A stretch of DNA of 64,000 bases from positions 186,001-250,000 of the forward strand of contig JAJECH010000018.1 in NCBI GenBank assembly GCA_022822135.1, read 5' to 3'. Under the pieces are notes generated by a model. That model saw only the letters and a list, made by a program, of their open reading frames with translations. It had not been told where the DNA came from and searched no databases. Positions 1-9,126 of this stretch are shown here, one piece after another. Position 1 is the first letter of the stretch; every line of letters begins with the position of its first letter. The position numbers were made by a program, and so were the translations under genes. Source of the stretch: Pseudomonadales bacterium (lineage in GTDB: Bacteria; Pseudomonadota; Gammaproteobacteria; Pseudomonadales; Azotimanducaceae).

Positions 1-240
1 CGGCAGAATGAATAAACCTGCAGCGACGTTATTCAGCAGGTTCGTGTCGTAAGACTGTGAAATCGCACTAAAGACAAAGATCAGCAAAAGAGCTTGCTTG
101 TATACGTTGTCGTTGAACGCGCCGAAGAATTGGGTAATGAATAACGGTAAGAGACGACGCGTTCCGAGTAAACCAAACTGCGTCGTGGGATGCTCGACGG
201 CATCGCCGAATTCAGTCGTTGAGTTAATGGATTGAGTCAC
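1..240 (-). CDS. MFS transporter of the LplT/Aas type, N-terminal part
   Basis: Eighty codons are open from a GTG at 240 to the window edge. After about 25 polar residues comes FFGAFNDNVYKQALL and a first membrane helix. That motif is characteristic of lysophospholipid transporter LplT-type MFS proteins, including those fused to acyltransferase and acyl-ACP synthetase (Aas), which take back and re-acylate lysophospholipids at the inner membrane. Whether this copy is the stand-alone transporter or the fusion cannot be seen because the rest lies outside the window. The GTG start is chosen for lack of an upstream ATG in frame. The family call is fairly safe; the exact substrate is inferred. Confidence 0.75.
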   Translation of the reverse strand, partial: MTQSINSTTEFGDAVEHPTTQFGLLGTRRLLPLFITQFFGAFNDNVYKQALLLIFVFSAISQSYDTNLLNNVAAGLFILP

Positions 241-463
241 TTCGAGTCCGAGTTACGTGTGTCCGTGCCGAGTCGCGCTCGCGCAATGCGCTAGCTTACT
301 TGACGGCGAATGGTTTCGATATTCGCTTGAGATCGCCTTTTTCGCGCCGCTGCAACTTGGTCCCGGCTCATGATGTTGTGTGAGAACTACGAATTCAACC
401 CATTCACGCGTCGGATTTCTACTCCAGTTCCGTATAAACGAGAAAGTAACTTGGAGAACTTGA

Positions 464-970
464 ATGAACGTCAAATCGCTTAGTACGATCGCGTTGACGT
501 GTTTCATTAGCGTGGTAGCACACGGGCAGACGCCAGAAACGCCACTTGTCGCGCCGACACCACCCATCGACCGCGCTGCAGGAATGGCAATCGAGACGAT
601 GCGCTCTGCAATTCAAACGCGCTTTGAACGCTTGGATACAAACGGCGACGGGTTCCTAACAAAGAATGAGTTTCCCGAACGTCGAGGATTCGGAAATCGG
701 AGCCAACGTTCTTCTGGGGATGGCGCACCTCGTGTCCGTGATCAAGCGCGCGCGGGCGACCGACCACGACAGCGTCAGGACCGCATGGCCATTCGATGGC
801 GATCGTTTGAAGAATACGACACCGATAAAGATGGTCAGGTCAGTAAAGAAGAAATGACCGCACCCGTTGATGAGCTAGCAGCGCTGGACTCAAACGGCGA
901 CGGTAGGATCGATCAGACAGAAATGCGAACCATCCGTGAATCCAGAGATGCTGCTAAGCAAGTACCATAA
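464..970 (+). CDS. Secreted EF-hand calcium-binding protein
   Basis: 168 residues with an N-terminal signal peptide (about 1-21, ending VVAHG-Q) and three EF-hand loops: DTNGDGFLTKNE near residue 51, DTDKDGQVSKEE near 126 and DSNGDGRIDQTE near 145. The Asp/Asn/Gly spacing fits Ca2+ ligation, so a periplasmic or exported calcium-binding role is expected. The start has a GGAGA Shine-Dalgarno-like sequence about 8 nt upstream. It lies 77 bp before the ECF sigma factor gene in the same direction and may share its regulon. Low-complexity Arg/Gln-rich sequence separates the first and second EF hands. No enzymatic domain is visible. Confidence 0.85.
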   Translation: MNVKSLSTIALTCFISVVAHGQTPETPLVAPTPPIDRAAGMAIETMRSAIQTRFERLDTNGDGFLTKNEFPERRGFGNRSQRSSGDGAPRVRDQARAGDRPRQRQDRMAIRWRSFEEYDTDKDGQVSKEEMTAPVDELAALDSNGDGRIDQTEMRTIRESRDAAKQVP

Positions 971-1047
971 AGCTCGCAGTAAATCCTATCTGACTGATTT
1001 GGTTAGGCGTGAGTCAATCATGCACGATTCAGTTGATGCCATCTTAG

Positions 1048-1605
1048 ATGGATCGACAACCGTTGAAAGCCGATTCTGACGAGTATCTCATGCGACGAGT
1101 TCAGCAGGGAGACGAATCAGCTTTTTCGATGTTGGTGCAACGTCACACACAGAGCATCCACGCATTTATCTACCGCCTATGTGGAAATCGAGGCGATGCC
1201 GAAGACATCACCCAAGAAACGTTTCTCAGGCTTTGGCAGCGCTCGTCGCAATGGACCCCCGACACCGTTCGATTCACAACGTGGATACATCAAATCGCGC
1301 GAAACCTGTGTATCGATCAGTTTCGTCGAGAACAATCGCTGAAACGAACGTCGAGTCACGAAAACACCGAGTTCGCCGACTCAACGATCGAGTCTATAGA
1401 GGAGGACGCGAAACGACAGGCAATGCGGGACGAGATCGGAACCCTACCCGAACGCCAACGCACCGCTATCGTGCTTTGTCAAGTTCAAGGCTGGACGCAA
1501 CAGGATGCTGCGAAAGTTCTTGATACGAGCGTGGATGGTGTTCAAGCATTGATTGGTCGCGCGCGGCGAACGTTGCGCGCCAGTTTGGTAAAGAACTATG
1601 AATGA
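1048..1605 (+). CDS. ECF-family RNA polymerase sigma factor
   Basis: 185 residues with the two ECF domains. Region 2 spans about 27-90 (motif GDAEDITQETFLRLWQ) and region 4 about 125-180 (LPERQRTAIVLCQVQG, then the helix-turn-helix). It redirects core RNA polymerase to a small regulon. The gene overlaps the next one by 8 bp, so sigma factor and putative anti-sigma are translationally coupled. An in-frame stop lies 3 nt upstream of the chosen ATG, and the next in-frame ATG (codon 15) is a possible alternative. With the following metal-sensor-like gene the layout resembles cnr/ncc-type systems, where release of the sigma factor depends on periplasmic metal. The actual signal is unknown. Confidence 0.92.
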   Translation: MDRQPLKADSDEYLMRRVQQGDESAFSMLVQRHTQSIHAFIYRLCGNRGDAEDITQETFLRLWQRSSQWTPDTVRFTTWIHQIARNLCIDQFRREQSLKRTSSHENTEFADSTIESIEEDAKRQAMRDEIGTLPERQRTAIVLCQVQGWTQQDAAKVLDTSVDGVQALIGRARRTLRASLVKNYE

Positions 1606-2017
1606 ACAGAACTTCGAAGAGTACCTAGACCTTCACGGTAGCGAACTGTCTTCGTGGCCTGAGCACTTGCGTGACGAGGCAAATGAGCTGCTATCGAAGA
1701 GTTCCTCAGTGCAAGCTCTGCTCGACGCACAAGTCGCCGTCGATCAGGTTTTAGCAGATGTGATGATCGTTCCCAAGACCTTTAATCTCGAACAGAAGAT
1801 CATGGCGAGGTTTGCTGCTCAAAAGCAACGCTTCGAGCTTCGAAATTGGAGCGCTTTTCTATGGAAACCGGCATTCGCTGCGACCTGCTCCCTCGCATTT
1901 GGTATTTATCTCGGAGCGGCTAACCAGGAATTACCAGTCGATCTCGCGGAGGATTTGACATACGTAACTTTTTACGACTACGAAGAGTGGTCAGGAGAAG
2001 TGGAAGATGAGTCGTAA
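1598..2017 (+). CDS. Single-pass membrane protein, likely anti-sigma factor
   Basis: 139 residues: a soluble N-terminal part of about 85 residues rich in Glu/Leu/Gln, one hydrophobic segment (about 88-107, AFAATCSLAFGIYLGAA), and a short acidic periplasmic tail. I recognise no named domain. Position gives the role: it overlaps the ECF sigma gene by 8 bp and the next gene by 11 bp, and its topology (cytoplasmic N-terminus, one TM, short exterior tail) is that of anti-sigma factors that hold an ECF sigma at the membrane. No zinc-binding HxxxCxxC motif is present, so it is not a ZAS-type anti-sigma. Confidence 0.65.
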   Translation: MNEQNFEEYLDLHGSELSSWPEHLRDEANELLSKSSSVQALLDAQVAVDQVLADVMIVPKTFNLEQKIMARFAAQKQRFELRNWSAFLWKPAFAATCSLAFGIYLGAANQELPVDLAEDLTYVTFYDYEEWSGEVEDES

Positions 2018-2519
2018 GGCGCTGATCATTGCCTGCGTCATCTCACTCATCGCGAATCTCGGATTCGTGGGCTTTTTCGTTGGTAAGTCGTTTGGTCCGC
2101 ACTTCCATGCCGGACGCGCATCAAATTGGACTGGTGTCCCGATAGAGCGCATTCTGCGTCCGTTAGGACCGGAACGGGTACAGGAATTAGTTCCAATTAC
2201 TGAAGAACATCGAAAACGATACCATCAACATCTAACTGAGCTTCGCAGTGCACAGGTCGAACTCTATCGAGCGACCGTCGAGGAACCGTTCGACGCAGCT
2301 AGGCTTCAAGCTGCTCAGGGCGCATTCAACGAGCTGTTCTTAGCCACGAAGGCTCGTCACGATCGGATGTGGCTTGAGGTCGCGGCTAAATTACAGCCTG
2401 AAGAACGCCGTCGCATCATGCGTAAATCGATGCCTCGTCGTTTCGATGAAAATCGTCAACGTGCGAAGCAACTCGAGCCGCAGGAGAATGCGGACACGGC
2501 GGATACTTCGAGCTACTGA
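2007..2519 (+). CDS. Periplasmic metal-sensor-like protein (CnrX/Spy-CpxP type)
   Basis: 170 residues with an N-terminal signal anchor (about 5-28) followed by a mostly helical, Glu/Arg/Gln-rich domain typical of the Metal_resist/CnrX and Spy/CpxP folds. An LxPEERxxI-type segment (LQPEERRRI, about 130-138) matches the repeated LTPEQ-like motif of these hooked four-helix proteins. His residues cluster near 34-36 and 68-75 and could ligate metal. It overlaps the upstream membrane-protein gene by 11 bp, suggesting a sigma/anti-sigma/sensor operon. The 3' end overlaps the convergent alkyltransferase-regulator gene by 7 bp. Sensor function is inferred from fold and context. Confidence 0.75.
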   Translation: MSRKALIIACVISLIANLGFVGFFVGKSFGPHFHAGRASNWTGVPIERILRPLGPERVQELVPITEEHRKRYHQHLTELRSAQVELYRATVEEPFDAARLQAAQGAFNELFLATKARHDRMWLEVAAKLQPEERRRIMRKSMPRRFDENRQRAKQLEPQENADTADTSSY

Positions 2520-3520
2520 GTATTCTTCAATCGACTCACAACCGGGTCGATACGCGTACGCGGTTTCTCGTTAGCAGTTTTCCATCGGTCTGCAATGGTG
2601 ATCAACCGTGCGACCAACGCCTTGTCGTATCGCGTATCCATTTTGCCTTCGGATTGCAGTTTCGTAACCCGTTCCAGATTTCGTTCAATATCAGCCTCGA
2701 GTGTTGTGTCGGTGGTAGAACCTGTCTCAAGTAGCTGATACAGCTTCAGGCGCATCGCGACATTCGGACCGTCATCTGCGCTATCGACACCTGCTTCAAT
2801 CGAAGGGTCATTAACAGCGGTCACAACCGCGTCGTATAAACCGTTCTTCGAGCCAAAGTGATGATAGATCATCCGTCGATTCACGCCTGCCAGTTCAGCA
2901 ATGTCGTCGATGGTCGTGCCCTTATAGCCACTCTTAGAAAACGCGATCGTTCCGGCACGAAGAATTGCATCTCGGGAGGTGCCCCCTCCTTCGTTTTTCA
3001 GGGTTACACCTTCCAGTTCCAACAGCGACTGTTTGAACGACAACCCCCCAGCATAACCCACCAACCTACCGTTCGCGCCGATGACTCTATGACAAGGTAC
3101 AACAATCGCTAACGGATTTCGGTTGTTCGCCAAACCCACCGCACGTGCGGCTTTGGGGTTTCCAATTCTCTCGGCTAGCTGCCCATACGTCTCGACTGTA
3201 CCATATGGAATCTCTCTCAAAGCATCCCAAATACGTCGCTGGAATTCAGTGCCTTTATCCGCATAGTCAATTGGCGACGTGAATGTGCGAAGAGAACCGG
3301 TAAAGTAACTATTCAGTTCAGATATAACCTCTGTAAACCGCGAGTCATCGTATTCAACCTTCCCACTTGGGTATGCTTGAGGGTTCATGGCGCACTCCTT
3401 AGTTACTATACCCACGTCACTGTCCGAAGGATCGTTGAACACTACGGCGATCAAACCCTTATCCGACGCGAAGAGCGTCAGTGCGCCAAACGGTGCTTGG
3501 TATCTGGTTGCGTATATCAT
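2513..3520 (-). CDS. O6-alkylguanine-DNA alkyltransferase fused to a TetR-family regulator
   Basis: 335 residues in one uninterrupted frame. Residues 1-170 are an Ogt/MGMT-type methyltransferase: FQRRIWDALREIPYGTVETY (93-112) and the active-site PCHRV (142-146, acceptor Cys143), then GYAGG. Residues 183-230 are a TetR helix-turn-helix (TTIDDIAELAGVNRRMIYHH), followed by only about 105 residues, short for a TetR ligand domain. MGMT proteins irreversibly take the alkyl group from O6-alkylguanine. In E. coli Ada the methyltransferase is joined to an AraC-type regulator; here the regulator part is TetR. I infer an alkylation-responsive repressor. It lies divergent to uvrA, and TTAGTTAC repeats lie at its promoter. 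Start ATG 3520. Confidence 0.9.
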   Translation of the reverse strand: MIYATRYQAPFGALTLFASDKGLIAVVFNDPSDSDVGIVTKECAMNPQAYPSGKVEYDDSRFTEVISELNSYFTGSLRTFTSPIDYADKGTEFQRRIWDALREIPYGTVETYGQLAERIGNPKAARAVGLANNRNPLAIVVPCHRVIGANGRLVGYAGGLSFKQSLLELEGVTLKNEGGGTSRDAILRAGTIAFSKSGYKGTTIDDIAELAGVNRRMIYHHFGSKNGLYDAVVTAVNDPSIEAGVDSADDGPNVAMRLKLYQLLETGSTTDTTLEADIERNLERVTKLQSEGKMDTRYDKALVARLITIADRWKTANEKPRTRIDPVVSRLKNTQ

Positions 3521-3530
3521 GCGCCTACTG

Positions 3531-3580
3531 TAATCGATTAGTTACCAGTGCCGTATTGTAGTATATTATTAGTTACTAAA
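3531..3580. promoter_or_regulatory. Candidate operator region between ogt-tetR fusion and uvrA
   Basis: Two direct copies of TTAGTTACYA lie at 3538-3547 and 3569-3578, 31 bp apart or about three helical turns. The second extends to TTAGTTACTAA, a near-perfect inverted repeat (TTAGT-N-ACTAA). The first adjoins the perfect palindrome TAATCGATTA (3531-3540). A third copy (TTAGTTACTA) lies inside the coding region at 3399-3408. TetR proteins bind short palindromes, usually near their own promoter, so these are candidate sites for the fused regulator. The AT-rich stretch is also a plausible promoter. Binding is inferred. Confidence 0.45.
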
Positions 3581-3728
3581 ACATAAATAATCCGGGGAAT
3601 TGGTCAAGTATTGTGATATGGGGTTCCGACCTACCTTACACACCTCTACACAAACAAGAACCTAAACGACCTCTTTCGCCTTGTACCCCTAAGACGCTAT
3701 CATTACCGGTTACGCGTTGAGATCCCAT

Positions 3729-6596
3729 ATGACTTCTAGTCACGATACGATTGCTGTTCGCGGCGCGCGAACCCATAACCTACAGAACATCGACGTTGAC
3801 CTTCCCCGTGACAAACTAATCGTCGTTACGGGTCTCTCTGGGTCAGGAAAATCCTCGCTCGCCTTCGATACGTTATATGCCGAAGGTCAGCGTCGTTATG
3901 TCGAATCACTATCCGCGTATGCACGCCAATTCCTTTCGATGATGGGCAAACCGGACGTCGACCATATTGACGGTCTATCGCCAGCGATTTCGATCGAACA
4001 GAAAGCAACATCGCATAACCCAAGATCAACGGTCGGCACTATCACCGAAATCTACGACTACTTGCGCTTGCTATATGCGCGAGTCGGCGAGCCTCGCTGC
4101 CCTACCCACGGTAACAAGCTCGATGCTCAGACGATCTCCGAGATGGTCGATCACGCGTTGGCGTTCCCGGAAGGTACGCGCGCAATGGTGTTAGCACCGG
4201 TCATCGAAGACCGTAAAGGCGAACATGAGCACGTGTTCGCAGAGCTCGCCGCGGCGGGCTATGTTCGTGCTCGAATTGATGGTATCGTCGTTGAACTCGA
4301 TACGAAACCCAAGCTCCATAAAAATCGCAAGCACACCATCGAGGCCGTGGTCGATCGTTTCGTTATCCGGCCGGAGAACCAGCAACGACTCGCGGAGAGT
4401 TTCGAAACTGCGTTGGAACTTAGCGAAGGTCGTGCGCTGCTCGTTGGAATGGATGATTCCGACACCATTCCAGAGACCGTCTACTCAAATCGCTACGCGT
4501 GCCCAAAGTGCGGCTACTCCATCGTAGAACTTGAACCGCGGATGTTCTCTTTCAACAGTCCACATGGTGCATGTAGCAGCTGTGATGGACTAGGAACTGA
4601 ACAGAGTTTTTCGCCCGATCGCGTGATCGTCGATGCCTCGCTCTCCCTCGCCGAAGGCGCATGTATGGGGTGGAGTCGAAACACAAGGCACTACTTTCAC
4701 CTTTTCCAAAGGCTCAGTGAACATTACGGGTTTGACACGAATCGACCGTGGAGCAGACTGAAAAAAGATCACCAGAACATCATCCTTCATGGATCTGGCG
4801 ACGAGAAGATTGACTTTAGTTTCACACTTCGAAACGGGCGAGTCATCAAGAGAGTCTTCAAGTTCGAAGGTGTGTTGCCCATGCTGAAACGTCGGATGCA
4901 CGAAACAAGCTCCGACGGAATACGCGAACATCTTGCAGCACTCATGTCGAATTCCCCTTGTTCAGAGTGCGGTGGCTCACGCCTTCGCGAAGAATCTCGA
5001 CATGTGTTCATCGATGATCAGAATATCGATCAGATCACATCGTATTCAATCAGCGACGCCCTTGACTATTTCGAGAATCTTGAATTCAAGGGGCAACGCA
5101 AGATCATCAGTGAGAAAATCCTCATCGACATTCGTGCTAGGCTGCGATTTCTCAACGACGTTGGACTGACCTATCTCACCTTAAATCGCAACGCTGGGAC
5201 CTTGTCCGGAGGCGAAGCGCAACGGATTCGCCTAGCGAGTCAGATCGGCGCTGGTCTTGTTGGCGTGCTGTATATCTTGGACGAGCCCTCAATCGGACTC
5301 CACCAACGTGACAACGGTCGACTCCTTCGCACACTTTGCCACTTGCGAGACATCGGAAATACCGTGATCATCGTGGAACACGATGAGGAGGCAATTCACA
5401 CGGCCGATCATATCGTGGATATCGGTCCCGGCGCGGGCGTACATGGCGGATTCATCGTAGCACAAGGAAACATAGAGCAAATCAAACGAAACACGGAATC
5501 TATCACAGGCGACTATCTCGCCGGTCGTCGCGCCATTGAAGTCCCATCGCGACGTACATCGGTTGACAAGAAACGCCTACTCACAGTCACCCAAGCAAGC
5601 GGAAACAATCTCAAGAAAATAGACGTCGAGATTCCCGTCGGTTTGTTTACATGTGTGACCGGTGTATCCGGATCTGGCAAATCCACGCTCGTTAATCAGA
5701 CGCTCTATCCCATCACTGCGCGAGAGCTAAATAAGGCGACGACCCTTGTCGCAAAGGAATACGACGTTTGCACAGGACTTCAGCACCTAGACAAGGTCGT
5801 TGAAATCGATCAAAGCCCGATTGGGAGAACCCCACGATCTAATCCAGCAACGTACACGCAAATGTTCGGCCCCATTCGCGACCTATTCTCGCGTACGCAA
5901 GAGGCTCGTGCTCGCGGCTACAAACCCGGTCGCTTTAGTTTCAACGTGAAAGGCGGCCGATGCGAAGCATGTCGAGGCGATGGTCTGATTAAGGTCGAGA
6001 TGCATTTTCTACCCGACGTCTATGTCCAGTGCGACGTCTGCGAAGGCAAGCGTTACAACCGCGAGACCTTGGAAGTCCGGTATAAAGGGAAAAACATCCA
6101 CGATGTCTTGGATATGGATGTCGAAGAAGCCTCGGAGTTCTTTTCCGCAATCCCTGCCATCCACAAGAAACTGCAAACCCTTCAAGATGTTGGGTTGTCC
6201 TACATTCGTTTGGGGCAGAGTGCAACAACTCTCTCAGGTGGCGAAGCACAGCGCGTCAAGCTGGCGCGTGAACTCTCAAAAACGGATACTGGTAGAACGC
6301 TCTACATCCTGGATGAACCAACCACCGGTTTGCATTTCTACGATATCCAACACCTGCTCGATGTCCTGCAGCGTCTGCGAGATAGGGGCAATACGGTGGT
6401 TGTGATCGAGCACAATTTAGACGTCATCAAAACAGCGGATTGGGTGATCGACCTTGGACCAGAAGGTGGATCTGCGGGTGGCGAAGTCGTAGCAGCAGGT
6501 ACACCCGAACAGCTAACCGCACACGACCAGTCGTATACCGGTCAATTTCTACGGTCTGTCTTAGATCAAGTTGAACTAAACCAAGCCGCGGGTTAA
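3729..6596 (+). CDS. uvrA: UvrA, excinuclease ABC subunit A
   Basis: 956 residues from the ATG at 3729; a TTG four codons earlier is also in frame. This is the DNA-damage recognition ATPase of nucleotide excision repair. It has two ABC modules: Walker [15 protein letters not shown] near the start with [12 protein letters not shown] later, and Walker [14 protein letters not shown] in the second half with [12 protein letters not shown] near the C-terminus. Zinc-finger cysteines are present: CPKC...CSSC, CSEC, and CEAC...CDVC of the second finger. Length matches the family (about 940). It lies divergently beside the alkyltransferase-regulator fusion, so two DNA-repair functions share one intergenic region. 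Confidence 0.98.
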   Translation: MTSSHDTIAVRGARTHNLQNIDVDLPRDKLIVVTGLSGSGKSSLAFDTLYAEGQRRYVESLSAYARQFLSMMGKPDVDHIDGLSPAISIEQKATSHNPRSTVGTITEIYDYLRLLYARVGEPRCPTHGNKLDAQTISEMVDHALAFPEGTRAMVLAPVIEDRKGEHEHVFAELAAAGYVRARIDGIVVELDTKPKLHKNRKHTIEAVVDRFVIRPENQQRLAESFETALELSEGRALLVGMDDSDTIPETVYSNRYACPKCGYSIVELEPRMFSFNSPHGACSSCDGLGTEQSFSPDRVIVDASLSLAEGACMGWSRNTRHYFHLFQRLSEHYGFDTNRPWSRLKKDHQNIILHGSGDEKIDFSFTLRNGRVIKRVFKFEGVLPMLKRRMHETSSDGIREHLAALMSNSPCSECGGSRLREESRHVFIDDQNIDQITSYSISDALDYFENLEFKGQRKIISEKILIDIRARLRFLNDVGLTYLTLNRNAGTLSGGEAQRIRLASQIGAGLVGVLYILDEPSIGLHQRDNGRLLRTLCHLRDIGNTVIIVEHDEEAIHTADHIVDIGPGAGVHGGFIVAQGNIEQIKRNTESITGDYLAGRRAIEVPSRRTSVDKKRLLTVTQASGNNLKKIDVEIPVGLFTCVTGVSGSGKSTLVNQTLYPITARELNKATTLVAKEYDVCTGLQHLDKVVEIDQSPIGRTPRSNPATYTQMFGPIRDLFSRTQEARARGYKPGRFSFNVKGGRCEACRGDGLIKVEMHFLPDVYVQCDVCEGKRYNRETLEVRYKGKNIHDVLDMDVEEASEFFSAIPAIHKKLQTLQDVGLSYIRLGQSATTLSGGEAQRVKLARELSKTDTGRTLYILDEPTTGLHFYDIQHLLDVLQRLRDRGNTVVVIEHNLDVIKTADWVIDLGPEGGSAGGEVVAAGTPEQLTAHDQSYTGQFLRSVLDQVELNQAAG

Positions 6597-6614
6597 CACC
6601 ACGACGTCAACGAT

Positions 6615-7244
6615 TTAGCTCGTTTTATCTTTAGGCTTGTCTTGCTCTTGATCCGTTGCCGACACATCGTCTGACGCGCTCGTATCAGCTACGTCTGTTT
6701 CTGACGATTCGGCTACGTCTTCCGTTTGCTCAGCAGCTGGAGCTTGCGCTTCAGCTTCTTCTACTTCGTCAGTAACTTCTGGCGACTCTTCACTCACCGT
6801 TTCGTCAGTAACGAGCGCGGTTTCATCTTCCTGAACCGCTGAATCAGTCGTTGCTAATGGTTCTGGTTTCTGCTCTACCGTCTGCTCAGGCTGATCCATG
6901 AGTTGCATGTAAGCCACCATCGCGGAGTCGCCTTGACGGTAGCCGGCCTTGAGAATCCGGGTGTATCCGCCAGGACGATCTAAATATCTAGGACCGAGTT
7001 CCGAGAACAGCTTGCCAACTGCGGCCTTGTTGCGAAGTTTCGCAAATGCGCGACGTCTGTTCGCGACCGAGTCCGTCTTGCTTAGCGTAATTAGTGGCTC
7101 TACGAAACGACGCAGTTCCTTAGCTTTGACGACGGTGGTCTTAATCGTTTCGTGTTCGATGAGAGACGCTGACATATTTGAGAGCATCGCTTTCCGATGC
7201 GCTGACGTGCGGTTAAGGTGACGTCCACTTTTCTGATGTCTCAT
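6615..7244 (-). CDS. rplQ: Ribosomal protein L17 with long acidic C-terminal tail
   Basis: The first ~117 residues are a normal L17 ([17 protein letters not shown] start, [15 protein letters not shown] near 92-106), which sits at the exit-tunnel side of the 50S subunit. It continues for about 90 more residues rich in Glu, Asp, Thr, Ser and Ala, ending in a short Lys-containing stretch. The typical gammaproteobacterial protein is about 125-130 residues. No repeat or fold is recognisable in the tail. It is last in the alpha operon, 39 bp after rpoA, and convergent with uvrA with an 18-bp gap. Confidence 0.97.
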   Translation of the reverse strand: MRHQKSGRHLNRTSAHRKAMLSNMSASLIEHETIKTTVVKAKELRRFVEPLITLSKTDSVANRRRAFAKLRNKAAVGKLFSELGPRYLDRPGGYTRILKAGYRQGDSAMVAYMQLMDQPEQTVEQKPEPLATTDSAVQEDETALVTDETVSEESPEVTDEVEEAEAQAPAAEQTEDVAESSETDVADTSASDDVSATDQEQDKPKDKTS

Positions 7245-7283
7245 AGTCGATTACCTATCTACGCCTCGGAATTCGATCCCTTG

Positions 7284-8390
7284 TTAGCCTTGCTTCGCCA
7301 TGTAGCTCGGAACTTCCATGCCGATGTGAAGCCCCATGACAAGTAGCGCGTCCTTGATTTCCTGCAAGGATTTGCGTCCAAGATTCGGCGTCTTCAAGAG
7401 GTCCGACTCTTGCTTGCTAACCAAATCGCCAATCGTCTCGATTCCTTCAGATCGCAACGCGTTCATTGCACGCACGCTGAGTGTAAGGTCTTCGATCGAG
7501 AAGAAAAACTCCCGCGGCACTTCCTCGCTAGCAGTATCTGCCACTGTCGTTGCTGCTGAAGGTAACAACCCTTCGTCAACGAACGCACTTAATTGCTGTT
7601 GAAGGATACTAGCAGCGCGTGTGATGATCTCCTGCGCGTCGATCGTGCCGTTAGTTTCGACTTCTAGAATGAGCTTGTCTAAGTCGGTTCGCTGTTCAAC
7701 ACGAGTACTCTCAACCTGGTAGATCACGCGTTGAATCGGACTATAGCTCGCATCAAGCATTAAGTGACCAGTGGTCACCGTTTCGAAATCGTCGCCCTTA
7801 TCGCTTGCGGGGACGTACCCGCGACCCTTCGTTACCGTCGCTTCGAGGTAAATCTCACCTTTTTCACCGAGCGTGCAGATCAGGTGGTCGGGATTAGCAA
7901 TCTCAACATTCGCGTTCTCTTGGAAATCCTTCGCGGTTACCTTGACTTCCTTTTTGCTTGTACCTTTTGCGTTCAGACGTAACACGGCCGTCGGTTGCGT
8001 GCCATTAAGACGTACACTGACGCCTTTCAGATTCAACAGAATGTCAACGACGTCTTCATAGACACCTTCAACATTCGAGTAGGGTTGCTCAACACCGTCG
8101 ATCTTTACTTCCGTGATCGCACTACCTGGCATAAAGCCAAGAATGATTCGACGGAGTGCATTGCCTACCGTATGCCCCATTCCTCGTTCGAAAGGTTCAA
8201 GAATCACCTTTAGCGCGAGTTTTGGATCCATGCCATCGATCGGCTCAACAACCATAGTGGCAGGTGTTTGCAACGTGCCGACCTGTTGTAGAGCGACTAA
8301 GCCATCTTGCTCTTCTGCCGAAGTAGCCTCTTCAGCTATCGGTGTTTCGTCAGCGCTGCCTGCTTCAAGCTGGGTCGATTCTGCTGTCAT
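7284..8390 (-). CDS. rpoA: RNA polymerase alpha subunit
   Basis: 368 residues. The alpha N-terminal domain contains LEPFERGMGHTVGNALRRI (64-82) used in dimerisation and assembly with beta/beta'. The C-terminal domain near 300-355 (LRSEGIETIGDLVSK, then NLGRKSLQEIKDAL) binds UP elements and regulators. About 36 acidic, Ala/Glu-rich residues precede the place where E. coli alpha begins. The only nearby downstream ATG, codon 46, would leave the domain short and lacks a Shine-Dalgarno sequence, so the extension looks real. Fourth gene of the alpha operon. Confidence 0.97.
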   Translation of the reverse strand: MTAESTQLEAGSADETPIAEEATSAEEQDGLVALQQVGTLQTPATMVVEPIDGMDPKLALKVILEPFERGMGHTVGNALRRIILGFMPGSAITEVKIDGVEQPYSNVEGVYEDVVDILLNLKGVSVRLNGTQPTAVLRLNAKGTSKKEVKVTAKDFQENANVEIANPDHLICTLGEKGEIYLEATVTKGRGYVPASDKGDDFETVTTGHLMLDASYSPIQRVIYQVESTRVEQRTDLDKLILEVETNGTIDAQEIITRAASILQQQLSAFVDEGLLPSAATTVADTASEEVPREFFFSIEDLTLSVRAMNALRSEGIETIGDLVSKQESDLLKTPNLGRKSLQEIKDALLVMGLHIGMEVPSYMAKQG

Positions 8391-8446
8391 TGATGTGATG
8401 GTCCTCTTATGACCAATGGTGAGGGTGAAATGCCGCCTCGTAACGC

Positions 8447-8481
8447 CGACGCGAAGCGCAGCGCTTCAAGCCGGAGCGTCG
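8447..8481 (-). other. Hairpin in the rpsD-rpoA intergenic spacer
   Basis: Read on the minus strand, CGACGC pairs with GCGTCG at the outside and GAAGCGC with GCGCTTC inside, with an 8-nt bulge on one arm. It begins right after the rpsD stop codon. Such a stem could stabilise the upstream mRNA or tune rpoA expression relative to the ribosomal genes. No U-tract follows, so it is not a classical terminator. Confidence 0.4.
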
Positions 8482-9114
8482 TTACTTCGAGTAGTGCTCG
8501 ACGATCAAGTTCTCTTGGATTTCATGGGAAAGTTCTTCCCGATCCGGGTATCGCTTGAAAATGCTCGACTGATGTTCCGTGTCGACGTCTATCCAATCGA
8601 TCGGCGGTCGTTGTTCGGCCAACTGAAGTGCAACCTGGATTCGAACCTGCGCCTTTGCACGGTCCCGAACGGTGACCACGTCGCCTTCACGTACTTGATA
8701 TGACGCAATATTGACGACACTGCCGTTGACTTCAATCGATTTGTGAGACACGAGCTGACGTGATTCGGCACGGGTACTGCCAAATCCAGACCGGTACACG
8801 ACGTTGTCAAGTCGACACTCCAATAATCGTAGCAAATTAGAGCCCGTCGCACCTTTCTGCCGATCGGCCTTCTTGTAGTAATTGCGGAACTGCCGTTCCA
8901 ATACACCGTAGAGCCGCTTTACTTTCTGTTTTTCGCGCAGCTGAATTGCAAAGTCCGATTGGCGACCACGACCTGCATTGCGTCGAATGTTCGGTTCACC
9001 AGGCTTTTTGCCTTCCTTGCACTTATCGCTAAGCGCACGAACGCCACTTTTTAAGAAAAGATCCGTACCTTCCCGCCGTGATAGCTTGAGTTTAGGACCG
9101 AGATACCTTGCCAT
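8482..9114 (-). CDS. rpsD: Ribosomal protein S4
   Basis: 210 residues. The start [20 protein letters not shown] and the S4 RNA-binding domain [25 protein letters not shown] (split here at about 105-130) are typical. S4 nucleates 30S assembly at the 5' domain of 16S rRNA and represses the alpha operon in enterobacteria. No zinc-binding N-terminal cysteines are seen. It lies 12 bp after rpsK. Confidence 0.98.
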   Translation of the reverse strand: MARYLGPKLKLSRREGTDLFLKSGVRALSDKCKEGKKPGEPNIRRNAGRGRQSDFAIQLREKQKVKRLYGVLERQFRNYYKKADRQKGATGSNLLRLLECRLDNVVYRSGFGSTRAESRQLVSHKSIEVNGSVVNIASYQVREGDVVTVRDRAKAQVRIQVALQLAEQRPPIDWIDVDTEHQSSIFKRYPDREELSHEIQENLIVEHYSK

Positions 9115-9126
9115 ATTCGAATTTCC

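Noticed and set aside
8416-8703. Plus-strand frame across the rpsD/rpoA junction
   Set aside because: Lies mainly antisense to rpsD and has no family similarity.
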